A stretch of 64,000 nt of DNA from Candidatus Accumulibacter affinis (GTDB lineage Bacteria > Pseudomonadota > Gammaproteobacteria > Burkholderiales > Rhodocyclaceae). Positions 1-7,602 of the stretch are shown piece after piece (the stretch's first letter is position 1; each line of letters begins with the position of its first letter). The notes beneath the pieces are model-generated. The model saw only the letters and a program-made list of their open reading frames with translations. It was not told where the DNA came from and searched no databases. A program made the translations under genes and the position numbers. The DNA is taken from contig JADJOT010000001.1 of the NCBI GenBank assembly GCA_016713625.1, positions 186,001 through 250,000 of the forward strand. Direction: 5' to 3'.

Positions 1-351
1 AGGCTCGCCAAACTCCCGTACTACCAGCAGATCGTCCACTGGAAAGACTACTGGAGTGCTTGCCGACGCGTTCGCCTCATCCGGATGTGCTCCGTCCTGT
101 GGCTTGATGCAGGTGGCCACGCCATCGCGTAAGGTGCGAACCTGCCACACCTCCTTCAACGGACCAAGCTTTCGGCACACCAGATCGCCCCGGCGCAGCT
201 TGACGCCGTAGAGTGGCAACAACTCAGGCAGGTGGTCTTCGAACACCAGTCCGAACTTCTTGTCCTGCGAGGCGGTAGCCCACTCGGCAGATAACCGCTC
301 ACGAAGGCGAGGATCGCTGACTTGGGCGATCAAGTCATGAATGGCGGACAA
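1..351 (-). CDS. Site-specific DNA-methyltransferase, N-terminal part (runs off left edge)
   Basis: The first 117 codons of a gene read leftwards out of the window. The protein begins around L-S-A-I-H-D-L-I-A-Q-V-S-D-P-R and continues through K-K-F-G-L-V-F-E-D-H-L-P-E-L. This matches what I recall of the N-terminus of type III Mod-like adenine-specific methyltransferases, upstream of their DPPY catalytic region, which lies outside the window. No ATG lies in the open frame. A stop is found 12 codons upstream, and a TTG at 351 sits about 6 bases after AGGGAG, so TTG is the likely start. It would methylate DNA, either in a restriction-modification system or as a solitary enzyme; the partner is not visible. 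The frame is intact to the edge. Confidence 0.6.
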   Translation of the reverse strand, partial: MSAIHDLIAQVSDPRLRERLSAEWATASQDKKFGLVFEDHLPELLPLYGVKLRRGDLVCRKLGPLKEVWQVRTLRDGVATCIKPQDGAHPDEANASASTPVVFPVDDLLVVREFGEP

Positions 352-407
352 CGGGCTCTCCCTATTCTTGTTCTGTTACGGCGGATCGCCGTCAATCAGT
401 CACCAAC

Positions 408-598
408 TCACCCCATCACCCTTGCCGACAGGAACAACAGCAGTGGATTATCTGGGGATGCTACGAAGCCGAAGCGTTGATAGTAGCCCGCAGCCTGCTC
501 ATCGATGGCATCAACGAACAGACCGATGCCGCCACCCTCAGTGTAGATTCTTTGCGCCCGAGTCAGGGCATCTACCAGCAGCAATTCGCCCAGACCTG
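408..598 (-). pseudogene. 3' half of GNAT-type toxin (TacT-like), split by IS3 element
   Basis: This stretch encodes T-G-L-G-E-L-L-L-V-D-A-L-T-R-A, the acetyl-CoA-binding segment of GNAT toxins, then the conserved F-V-D-A-I-D-E-Q-A and Y-Y-Q-R-F-G-F blocks, and stops at 408. It is the continuation of the N-terminal half at 2008-2302: joining ...R-Q-Y-Q-G to T-G-L-G... restores a full-length acetyltransferase of TacT type, which in known members acetylates charged tRNA. The IS3-family element at 599-2007 separates the two halves, so no functional toxin should be made. Confidence 0.8.
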
Positions 599-662
599 TA
601 TAGTGGTCCCAGGAATTGAGACAGTGGTTTAAGCTAGGCGCTGTCATAAGGAACGAGAAGCG

Positions 663-961
663 ATGAGCGAAGTGAAGATGCGGAAGGTGCACACCCCGGA
701 GTTCAAGGCGAAGGTGGGTCTGGAAGCCTTGCGGGGGTGAAGACGATCAACGAGATTGGCCAGGAGCACGGGGTTCATCCGGTCCAGGTTGGGCAGTGGA
801 AGAAGGCGATCCAGGAGCAAGCCAAGACCTTGTTCGAGGGCAAGCGCGGTCCCAAACCGGTCGCCGCACATCGGGAGCCGGAGTTGCTGTACAGCGAGAT
901 CGGCAAATTGAAGGTGGAACTGGACTGGCTCAAAAAAAAGTCTGGGATCAGCCTGTCGTGA
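663..961 (+). pseudogene. IS3-family OrfA (HTH protein), frameshifted
   Basis: The reading frame starts at ATG 663 (M-S-E-V-K-M-R-K-V-H-T-P-E-F-K-A-K-V) and ends at a TGA immediately after the run of five G at 733-737. The rest of the HTH protein (T-I-N-E-I-G-Q-E-H-G-V-H-P-V-Q-V-G-Q-W-K-K, with a basic leucine-rich tail) follows in the next frame to 961. One extra G would restore a single ~99-residue OrfA. Near its end a run of eight A (about 930-938) is a typical site for the -1 frameshift that yields the OrfAB transposase. OrfA normally binds the element ends. The break may be a genuine inactivation or a homopolymer miscall. Confidence 0.75.
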
Positions 962-1968
962 TGCGCAGAGCCTGGATCGAGTCTGGCGAGGCGGTGGCCG
1001 TGGTGCAGCAATGCCTCCTGGCCGGGGTGTCGCGTGCCACGATCTATGCTCAGCAGAAGCCTGTGGTACTTGATGACAGCGAGTTATTGCACCGGCGTCT
1101 GATTGATGAGGAATACACCCGGCACCCGTTCTACGGCAGCCGCAGGATGGTGATCTTCCTCGGGAGAGCGGGTCACACGGTCAATCGCAAGCGGGTCCAA
1201 CGGTTGATGCGGCTGATGGGGCTGGCCGGCATGGCGCCGGGTCCGAACACCAGCCGGCGGCACCCCGCGCACAAGGTCTATCCGTACCTGCTGCGCGGAG
1301 TTTCGGTGGTCAGGCCGAACCAGGTGTGGAGCACGGACATCACCTACATCCGCCTGCCGCGTGGCTTCGCCTACCTGGTGGCGGTGATCGACTGGTATAG
1401 CCGCAAGGTGCTCAGCTGGCGGATCAGCAATAGCATGGAAGCGGTCTTCTGCGTCGATTGCCTGGAGGATGCCTTGCGCACCCATGGCAAGCCGGAAGTC
1501 TTCAACAGCGATCAAGGCTCGCAGTTCACCAGTGAAGCCTTCACCGACGTGCTGACCCGAGAAGGGGTGGTCATCAGCATGGATGGACGAGGGCGAGTGT
1601 TCGACAACATCTTCGTCGAGCGGCTCTGGCGCAACGTCAAGCAGGAGGACGTGTATCTGAAGGGCTATGCCACGATGGGCGAGCTGATGGTTGGCCTGAC
1701 CGAGTACTTCGCCTTCTACAACGGCGAGCGCCCGCACCAGTCGCTGGGCGACCAGACGCCCCAGATCGTGTATCGAACCGCTATCGGTGGCGGGGCGGTG
1801 ATCGTCGATAAATTCGGCGGCGCGGGGGGAGGAACCCCTGTTCCGCTACGCTCCACAGGGGTTCCTCCCCCCGCAGAAGCAAGATCAACAGCCACAGCAC
1901 AAACCAAAGCAAAGGCAACACCGGGGCAGCGCCGTCCAGCTGCTACTGAAGTCAAGTGCCCAGCTTAA
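961..1968 (+). CDS. IS3-family transposase OrfB (DDE integrase)
   Basis: OrfB carries the retroviral-integrase-type catalytic core: the first Asp in W-S-T-D-I-T-Y-I, the second in F-N-S-D-Q-G-S-Q-F and the Glu in N-I-F-V-E-R-L-W-R. The protein starts M-R-R-A-W-I-E-S-G and has the usual HTH_21 segment (Y-G-S-R-R-M). The active enzyme would be an OrfA-OrfB fusion made by -1 frameshifting on the A-run upstream, but OrfA is broken here. The last ~60 residues are low-complexity and contain a perfect 20-bp inverted repeat at DNA level. Catalytic residues look complete. Confidence 0.9.
   Translation: MRRAWIESGEAVAVVQQCLLAGVSRATIYAQQKPVVLDDSELLHRRLIDEEYTRHPFYGSRRMVIFLGRAGHTVNRKRVQRLMRLMGLAGMAPGPNTSRRHPAHKVYPYLLRGVSVVRPNQVWSTDITYIRLPRGFAYLVAVIDWYSRKVLSWRISNSMEAVFCVDCLEDALRTHGKPEVFNSDQGSQFTSEAFTDVLTREGVVISMDGRGRVFDNIFVERLWRNVKQEDVYLKGYATMGELMVGLTEYFAFYNGERPHQSLGDQTPQIVYRTAIGGGAVIVDKFGGAGGGTPVPLRSTGVPPPAEARSTATAQTKAKATPGQRRPAATEVKCPA
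1822..1874. repeat. Perfect 20-bp inverted repeat inside orfB
   Basis: Arms 1822-1841 and 1855-1874 are perfectly complementary around a 13-base loop. They are G/C-rich (run of six G, GGAACCCC, matched on the other side). The repeat is inside the coding frame for the OrfB C-terminal tail. It could act as a terminator or block read-through transcription into the transposase; that role is inference. Confidence 0.7.
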
Positions 1969-2007
1969 ACAGACTTGATTCTTGTCTTGACTTCGGGGTC
2001 CACTTTA

Positions 2008-2302
2008 CCGTGCCCTGGTATTGCCGATCAACAGCCAGACGCCCCAAGCGCACACCAGGAATTCGGCGCGGCAGTTTCTTGCGCCAGGCTTCAGGCAGAT
2101 GGTGGTTTTCGAGTTCGGCAAGCGTGAGCGCGTAGTAAGCGCAGATACGATCTGGCGTTTCCTCTCGGGTGGCTACGAAGGTCTTCGACAGTCCCTTCTC
2201 CTGATGCTGCCGGGCAACTTGCCGCAGCCAGTCGTTCAGTTCCTGGCGACCACAGTCGAAATCTTGCCGTTTATGGCTTCCAGTTAAAGGACGTACCTGC
2301 AT
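2008..2302 (-). pseudogene. 5' half of GNAT-type toxin (TacT-like)
   Basis: The frame starts at ATG 2302 (M-Q-V-R-P-L-T-G) and overlaps the 3' end of the antitoxin by 32 bases. It contains the typical F-D-C-G-R-Q-E-L-N-D-W-L motif of this GNAT toxin family, then G-R-L-A-V-D-R-Q-Y-Q-G, where the IS3-family element begins. Downstream of the junction the frame runs into the element. The remaining half lies at 408-598. Known relatives acetylate aminoacyl-tRNA and are neutralised by a DUF1778 protein, which is the neighbour here. Confidence 0.8.
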
Positions 2303-2582
2303 CGTCTCCCCTGGCTTCTTGGTAGCGCTCGATAGCAGCCTGCAGCATAGCGTTGGGCTTGGGTGGGTTCTCCATCAGTTCGAGCAGCCAATTCCAATCG
2401 CGAGGGGAGAGGCGGATGAGTTCTTCACGCTCGATAACAGCCTGTGCCTCCTTCAGCGCCGACTGCACCAAAAACTGATTGACCGTGGCACCAGTCAGTT
2501 CTGCTGCACGGCAAAGCGTTTCGTAGACCTCGTGTGGGACGCGAGCACCGATGCGGTCTTGCTTAGCAATGGTGGTACCCAT
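2271..2582 (-). CDS. DUF1778 / TacA-type antitoxin (RHH protein)
   Basis: About 103 residues, beginning M-G-T-T-I-A-K-Q-D-R-I-G-A-R-V. It has an N-terminal ribbon-helix-helix (R-I-G-A-R-V-P-H-E-V-Y-E-T-L) with the conserved G-A-T-V-N-Q-F-L-V segment, and a C-terminal tail that in relatives wraps the toxin (F/L-P-R-D-W family motif, here L-S-P-R-D-W-N-W-L-L). The start at 2582 is preferred over ATG 2588, because AGGAG lies 6 bases before it but directly abuts the upstream ATG. It represses its own operon in relatives. It remains intact although its toxin is disrupted by the insertion sequence. Confidence 0.85.
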   Translation of the reverse strand: MGTTIAKQDRIGARVPHEVYETLCRAAELTGATVNQFLVQSALKEAQAVIEREELIRLSPRDWNWLLELMENPPKPNAMLQAAIERYQEARGDDAGTSFNWKP

Positions 2583-3280
2583 CTTCATCTCCTGCATTGA
2601 AGTGAAGTGCCAGTGTATCACTGTCGCCAAAATGGCGCCAATCTCTGCGTTGCCACGCTACTTCGTCGTAAGGGTGACATGTTGTGGGAAGATGAAGATC
2701 AAAGCGGCGTGAGCTTTGGTTTCAATCTCGATCTCTCTGGAGCCTCTCCCAGGCCCTCTGGGCCGCTTCCTCGTTGCTGATGCCTGGTGATCTAAAGTGG
2801 ACCCCGATGCTTGCGAGCAGTTGCCGGGGAGAACTTGCTCATCCCCGGCGGCTGCCTCGCGGCGAGCGCGGGGTCTGGGGCAGAGCCCCAGGGTTGGATC
2901 CTGCACGAGCGCCCTCGCAAACCATCGCCGTACGTGAACATCAGAACATCAAGTCGGGTGATCACACTCAGCTGCAGCCCTGATCCCCATCATCGAGTCT
3001 GGCTTGTTGGAGTCAAGGCTCTCCGTCGAACGGGCTGCGCTCATGGCTCCGTTCTGCACATGGACGGTAGAGAACGTTCCTGACGATCCCGAGGTAGTGA
3101 AACTGGCGGAAATTGTGGGCAACGGCCTGAAACGCATCAAGATGGCGCTGTCGTCTGCGGGTTGAAGCCTCACGAGTGCTGCCCGTGACCTGTGATCAGG
3201 GTGCTAAACAGCCGGCAATACCATTCACAGCTGCCCCCTCGACCAGACAGCAGGACAACCGACCCGTCTGCAATCCGCTG
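2583..3280. other. Gene-poor stretch with IS-end remnant and a coding fragment
   Basis: Upstream of the antitoxin there is about 700 bases with no complete gene. It contains the IS3 end remnant (TAAAGTGGACCCCGA, 2793-2807) and a short open fragment at 2962-3165. Nothing else recognisable was seen. Confidence 0.5.
2962..3165 (+). pseudogene. Short coding remnant, unknown product
   Basis: An open frame bounded by TGA at 2959 and TGA at 3163 reads like genuine protein in its second half (A-P-F-C-T-W-T-V-E-N-V-P-D-D-P-E-V-V-K-L). It has no good start codon or ribosome site; the only ATG is internal. It may be the 3' end of a gene lost to IS activity. I do not recognise the family. Confidence 0.25.
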
Positions 3281-3679
3281 CTACGGGGATTGAGACAGTT
3301 CGCTGATCCTATCCAAAAGCGACCGCTTCTGCTCGTCCAGTTCCCGATAGCGCGCGTAAAGACGCTCCAGTTCCACGGCGTAGCGCTGCAGTTGCTCGTC
3401 CAATTGTTTGCGCTGGCGAGCCTGATCGTCATAGCTGGGCAGATCACCGTCGATGCCACTCACCGCCGGCGGTGGCGGCGGCGTTGTCTGTTGGATCAGT
3501 GAGCGGCGCAACTCCTGAACCATGCCGAACTGCTGGTACGCCGACTGCTGCTCCTGCTGGATTCGACTAACGGCGACCTGCAGCCGCCGCAACTGAGCAT
3601 CCTGATCTCCGTCACTGGCTGCGGCAAGCGACGCGCACAGCAGCAAGATGGATATCCAGAAAGTCCTCAACGTCGGCAT
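3281..3679 (-). CDS. Secreted coiled-coil protein of unknown function
   Basis: 132 residues with a clear signal peptide (M-P-T-L-R-T-F-W-I-S-I-L-L-L-C-A-S-L-A-A-A). This is followed by two Gln/Arg-rich coiled-coil stretches separated by a proline-rich linker (T-T-P-P-P-P-P-A). The start is supported by GGGGG about 8 bases upstream. The helical parts (D-A-Q-L-R-R-L-Q-V-A-V-S-R-I-Q and R-K-Q-L-D-E-Q-L-Q-R-Y-A-V-E-L-E-R-L) suggest oligomerisation in the periplasm. It lies downstream of the 3766-4254 gene on the same strand. No family is recognised. Confidence 0.6.
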   Translation of the reverse strand: MPTLRTFWISILLLCASLAAASDGDQDAQLRRLQVAVSRIQQEQQSAYQQFGMVQELRRSLIQQTTPPPPPAVSGIDGDLPSYDDQARQRKQLDEQLQRYAVELERLYARYRELDEQKRSLLDRISELSQSP

Positions 3680-3765
3680 TATTTGCCCCCTTTCTCATCT
3701 GATATGGATTGCAGCCAGCTTGTCGCTGGCATCACGCCGTACGAGATCGGAGTTCTGCTGGTTGA

Positions 3766-4254
3766 TCAAAGCTGGGTTCTGGCGACGGGCGATGGCGGCG
3801 CGGCTAGCGCTGCAGCCGAAACACGGACCGTGTTCCCCTGCAGCCACACATCAGATGTCACGATCGTGCGCTGGTCGTGGGGAAACAGCACCTGTTTTCT
3901 GACAATCAACCTTTCGACGTGACCCAGTATCTCACGTTCCATTGCTCCTCCCTCGCACTTCATGGTCGTAGCGAGATCCTGAAGTGCCTCGGATCTCTCC
4001 TCGGCATCCAACAAACTCACGTTCCAGGCGATGACGATGAAGCGAAGTGCCGCCTGATATTCTTCCAGCGGGGCGCCCGTAACAACCTCAGATTCCAGCA
4101 ACTCGCACAATGCATGGGAGATCTTCTCTTCCTGCGGCAGGTCCCTGCGAACGACGATCCCTTTCGGGCCGCCGACTCGTTCGATGATAGTCCGCGCCTC
4201 ATCCAGCACGCCCTGCGAGCGATTGGCTGCCTTCCTTCTGCTTGCCCTTCCCAT
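3766..4254 (-). CDS. Conserved hypothetical protein
   Basis: 162 residues beginning M-G-R-A-S-R-R-K-A-A-N-R, a basic start often seen in small cytoplasmic proteins. A helical middle part follows (H-A-L-C-E-L-L-E-S-E-V, Y-Q-A-A-L-R-F-I-V-I-A-W-N). There is no signal peptide or membrane segment. It follows the RecD2-like gene by 115 bases on the same strand and may be cotranscribed with the nuclease/methylase group. A long open frame also exists on the other strand, but its composition is unlike a protein. Function unknown. Confidence 0.55.
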   Translation of the reverse strand: MGRASRRKAANRSQGVLDEARTIIERVGGPKGIVVRRDLPQEEKISHALCELLESEVVTGAPLEEYQAALRFIVIAWNVSLLDAEERSEALQDLATTMKCEGGAMEREILGHVERLIVRKQVLFPHDQRTIVTSDVWLQGNTVRVSAAALAAPPSPVARTQL

Positions 4255-4369
4255 TTGTCTTCCTCACGTCCTGAAATTTCGGCGCCATTGTACGAAGGTC
4301 CGGTCCTGCACGCTATGACGAGATCGCCAGTGGGGGACCGGCAGAACCTTTCGGAAATGCCGGGAGCGA

Positions 4370-6556
4370 TCAATACTTGCCCGTCGTGGAGAGACGCTCC
4401 TTCAGCTTCGACCAGCGCCGTTCCACTTGCTTCCCCTTGACCGCCATGGCGAGCGCCTTCTTCTGGCCGACAAGAACGACCAGCCTTTTGCCACGAGTGA
4501 TGCCCGTGTAGATCAGGTTGCGCTTGAGCATCATGTAGTGCTGGGTCGAGATCGGAATGACCACCACCGGGTACTCTGAGCCCTGCGACTTGTGGATCGT
4601 CGTTGCGTAGCAGAGTACCAATTCGTCGAGTTCGCCGAATGGATAGCTGACCGCCCGGCCATCGAAGGTCACGGCGAGTTCCTCTTCGTCTCGATCAATG
4701 CCGGTGACGCAGCCAATGTCGCCGTTGAAGACGTCCCGGTCATAGTTGTTCTCGATCTGCATCACCTTATCGCCAACGCTGAAGCGGTTGCCAAACTTAT
4801 CGACACTGTGCTCGCCGGGCGGATTCAGCGCCGCCTGCAAGGCCTGGTTGATGCCTCGCGCGCCAGTGATCCCTCGGTTCATCGGGCAAAGCACCTGAAT
4901 GTCCCGAACCGGATCGACGTTGAACTTCCGGGGCAGGCGCGTCTGCACCAGATCGACGACGGATTGCGCGATCACGTCCGGTTCCTCGGCCGCGACGAGG
5001 TAGAAATCTGAGGCTTCTCCTCTGGCGGGCAGACTGGGAAAGACTCCCTGGTTGATCTGGTGGGCGCTACGCACGATGCGTGAGGTTGCTGCCTGACGGA
5101 ACACTTCGGTCAGACGGATAACGGGCACGGCACCCGAGTCGATGAGATCGGTCAGGAACTGGCCGGGACCGACCGAGGGCAGTTGATCCACATCGCCTAC
5201 GAGGATCATCGCTGTAGAGGTAGCGACCGCCTTGAGGAGTTGGTTCGCCAGCGGCACGTCGATCATTGAACATTCGTCGGCAACGAGAAGATCACATTCG
5301 AGGGGGTAGTCGGCATTGCGCTTGAACTGGCCATTGAGCGGATTGACTTCCAGCAAGCGATGGATGGTTTTGGCTTCGAGACCTGTCGATTCGGAGAGAC
5401 GCTTGGCCGCCCGTCCGGTGGGGGCGCACAGCAGCGGCTTGACGCCCTTGACGGTCATGATGGTTAGAATCGAATTGACCAGGGTGGTCTTGCCGACTCC
5501 GGGTCCGCCAGTGATCACCAGGAGCTTCGAAGACAGCGCCAGACGGATGGCTTCCTTCTGGCTGTCGGCCAACTGGATGGAGAGCTTCTGTTCGACCCAG
5601 GGAATCGCCTTGTCGGCATCGAAGGCCGGCAGGGTCGTCGCACCGCTCTTGAGGCGCCGGATTTGGGCGGCAATCGACTGCTCGGCGTAGTACAGAGGCG
5701 CCAGAAAAACGCAGGGCTGGCCCTCCACGGTGTCGGGGAACAGTACCTCGTCGGTGATTTCCTGAGCGACGGCGGTTTCGATGATGGATTCCGGAATGTC
5801 GAGCAGCTTCACCGCCAAGGGCACCAGTTCGGCATAGGGCAGACCGCAGTGACCTTGTGCCGAGGCTTCGGTGAGCGCATAGGAAATGCCGGCCTGGGCG
5901 CGAAGGGGAGAATCCTTGGCGATGCCGATCTTCTGAGCGATCGTGTCGGCAGAGAGGAAGCCGATGCCGCGAATGTCCTGGGCCAGCCGGTAGGGATTCT
6001 CGCGAACGATGTCGATGGTGCCTTGCCCATAGGTCTTGAAGATGCGCACCGCACGGGAGGTCGAGACGCCATGCGCGTGCAGAAAGACCATGATGGTGCG
6101 AATGATCTTCTGGTCGGCCCAGCCGGAGGTGATCTTTCTGGCGCGGACTTCGCCGATGCCCGGAATTTCACGAAGACGTTCGGGTGATTGCTCGATGACA
6201 TCGAAAACGGCTGCGCCGAAGGACTTCACCAGTTTGCCGGCGTAGATCGGGCCGATCCCCTTGACCATGCCCGACCCGAGGTAGCGTTCGATCCCCGTCA
6301 AGGTGGTCGGCGGGGAAATCTTGACGAACACGGCGCGGAACTGGCGGCCATGCTCGCGATCAGTGACCCAGGTCCCGGAAGCGGAAGCGTATTCACCGGG
6401 GGAAACGATGGGAGTGTGGCCGATCAGAGTGATCGCTTCTCGCTCACCCTTCACTTTCAGGCGCAGAACACAAAAGCCATTCTCCGAGTTGTGGAAGGTG
6501 ACGCGCTCAACGAGGCCAGCGAGACGGTCGAGTTCGGCGAGGGTCGCGTCAGTCAT
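4370..6556 (-). CDS. recD2: RecD2-type ATP-dependent DNA helicase (SF1B)
   Basis: 728 residues, the normal size for RecD2 without RecBC. The N-terminal OB/helix-hairpin-helix part contains G-S-G-M-V-K-G-I-G-P and R-E-I-P-G-I-G-E-V. The helicase core has Walker A G-G-P-G-V-G-K-T-T (around residue 350), a Walker B-like D-L-L-V-A-D-E-C-S-M, G-D-V-D-Q-L-P-S-V-G-P-G, and the UvrD-like C-terminal motif A-T-T-I-H-K-S-Q-G-S-E. It unwinds DNA 5'-3' in repair. It lies 17 bases downstream of a putative restriction nuclease and on the same strand, so it may belong to that operon rather than to housekeeping repair. The frame is intact. Confidence 0.93.
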   Translation of the reverse strand: MTDATLAELDRLAGLVERVTFHNSENGFCVLRLKVKGEREAITLIGHTPIVSPGEYASASGTWVTDREHGRQFRAVFVKISPPTTLTGIERYLGSGMVKGIGPIYAGKLVKSFGAAVFDVIEQSPERLREIPGIGEVRARKITSGWADQKIIRTIMVFLHAHGVSTSRAVRIFKTYGQGTIDIVRENPYRLAQDIRGIGFLSADTIAQKIGIAKDSPLRAQAGISYALTEASAQGHCGLPYAELVPLAVKLLDIPESIIETAVAQEITDEVLFPDTVEGQPCVFLAPLYYAEQSIAAQIRRLKSGATTLPAFDADKAIPWVEQKLSIQLADSQKEAIRLALSSKLLVITGGPGVGKTTLVNSILTIMTVKGVKPLLCAPTGRAAKRLSESTGLEAKTIHRLLEVNPLNGQFKRNADYPLECDLLVADECSMIDVPLANQLLKAVATSTAMILVGDVDQLPSVGPGQFLTDLIDSGAVPVIRLTEVFRQAATSRIVRSAHQINQGVFPSLPARGEASDFYLVAAEEPDVIAQSVVDLVQTRLPRKFNVDPVRDIQVLCPMNRGITGARGINQALQAALNPPGEHSVDKFGNRFSVGDKVMQIENNYDRDVFNGDIGCVTGIDRDEEELAVTFDGRAVSYPFGELDELVLCYATTIHKSQGSEYPVVVIPISTQHYMMLKRNLIYTGITRGKRLVVLVGQKKALAMAVKGKQVERRWSKLKERLSTTGKY

Positions 6557-6573
6557 GGCGAACCGTGGTCAGG

Positions 6574-7602
6574 CTATCGCACGCGGTACTCACGAATGCG
6601 AGTGTGCTCGACGAGCAGGTGCATAGTTGATAGGGTGAAAACCTTACCACACGTCGCTTGCAAGAGCCGACGCATATCCTCGGCCCGTACCTTAAACCCT
6701 CGCCCGGCAATGCACGCTATCACGTCGTAGTCTCTGCCGCTCTGATTGCGCAGTTCCCGCAGTCGCTGCACACGGGCTACCTTGTCTCGGGCTGTTCCGT
6801 CATCCTCCGTCAGCTTGGCCTCAATTAGCGCCGCCGGGTTGGACTCATCCGGAATGATGAAATGCGGGGCTTGGTCAAAGCCATTGATTCGTTCGGCGCG
6901 CTTCGTTTCGCGAAAGCTCACGCGTGCTGCTGTGAGCACATCCTTAATAGCCCCTTCAACCACCTCGCCAACCAACTCACTCACGGAGTCACGATGAGTT
7001 GCGAACGGACGCCCCAAGAAGCGCTCATATAGCAAGACTGGATATGGCACGCCAAGCTCCGCTAACGGCTGCAAGCTACGCAGCCCTTCGCGAGTATCGG
7101 CCTTATCGAGCCGATGCAATACTGCCGGCACCTCCACTGTCGCGCCGGCCAGTAAGGTGCTCACTCCTGCGGTAATCATTGACTGAATGCGCCTGTCGGT
7201 TAGTGAGGTACCCAGCGACCGAGGCGTGAGGGGCCGCAAACGGATGTTCCGGTCAATGCTTCGTGCAGCCCCCTGGTCGATGGTCACGCCAGTGATTTCG
7301 CTCGTGACGTAAGCCCACTCTGGCGGAGTAAAGCCGAGGATCGCACGAAAGACAATTAAGGCGATGGGCTTCGCCATCACCGCAGCCTCGACGGTCTTCG
7401 GGTTGACATTAACAAAAGCATCGGTCTCACGCTTGAGCGCTTGGTAGCCTTGCTCGAAAGTGCCGTAGTCGATGAAACCGTCGCCGCGCGGCATTGCGAT
7501 GAAGGTGGATGTCAACTCGGAGAAGACTTCGTCTACCAGGGGATCGAACGAGACCGCCGGATCGTTGTAATCGACCTCAAAACGCAATGGCATCAAATTC
7601 AC
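6574..7602 (-). CDS. Putative PD-(D/E)XK restriction-type nuclease
   Basis: 342 residues. Near the C-terminus P-D-E at 251-253 is followed by I-E-A-K-L at 260-264, with the spacing of a PD-(D/E)XK catalytic core, and an upstream helix carries Glu (V-G-E-V-V-E-G-A, 211-218). The N-terminal two thirds is not recognised. It overlaps the 3' end of the upstream DNA methylase by 26 bases, the usual translational coupling of a restriction-modification pair, and is followed by a RecD2-like helicase. By inference it is the cutting partner of that methylase. It could instead be a nuclease with another role; the catalytic assignment rests on motif spacing only. Confidence 0.6.
   Translation of the reverse strand: MNLMPLRFEVDYNDPAVSFDPLVDEVFSELTSTFIAMPRGDGFIDYGTFEQGYQALKRETDAFVNVNPKTVEAAVMAKPIALIVFRAILGFTPPEWAYVTSEITGVTIDQGAARSIDRNIRLRPLTPRSLGTSLTDRRIQSMITAGVSTLLAGATVEVPAVLHRLDKADTREGLRSLQPLAELGVPYPVLLYERFLGRPFATHRDSVSELVGEVVEGAIKDVLTAARVSFRETKRAERINGFDQAPHFIIPDESNPAALIEAKLTEDDGTARDKVARVQRLRELRNQSGRDYDVIACIAGRGFKVRAEDMRRLLQATCGKVFTLSTMHLLVEHTRIREYRVR

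Larger units (their letters stand above)
599..2007 (+). mobile_element. IS3-family insertion sequence (~1.41 kb) inside the GNAT toxin gene
   Basis: The element has related ends: TATAGTGGTCCCAGG at 599-613, and on the opposite strand TAAAGTGGACCCCGA ending at 2007. It carries the usual overlapping orfA and orfB. It lies within the GNAT toxin coding frame. Target duplication is short and imperfect (CTG on the left, CCG on the right), so the exact ends are uncertain by a few bases. A 15-base copy of the right-end sequence occurs alone at 2793-2807, a remnant of another insertion. Confidence 0.8.
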
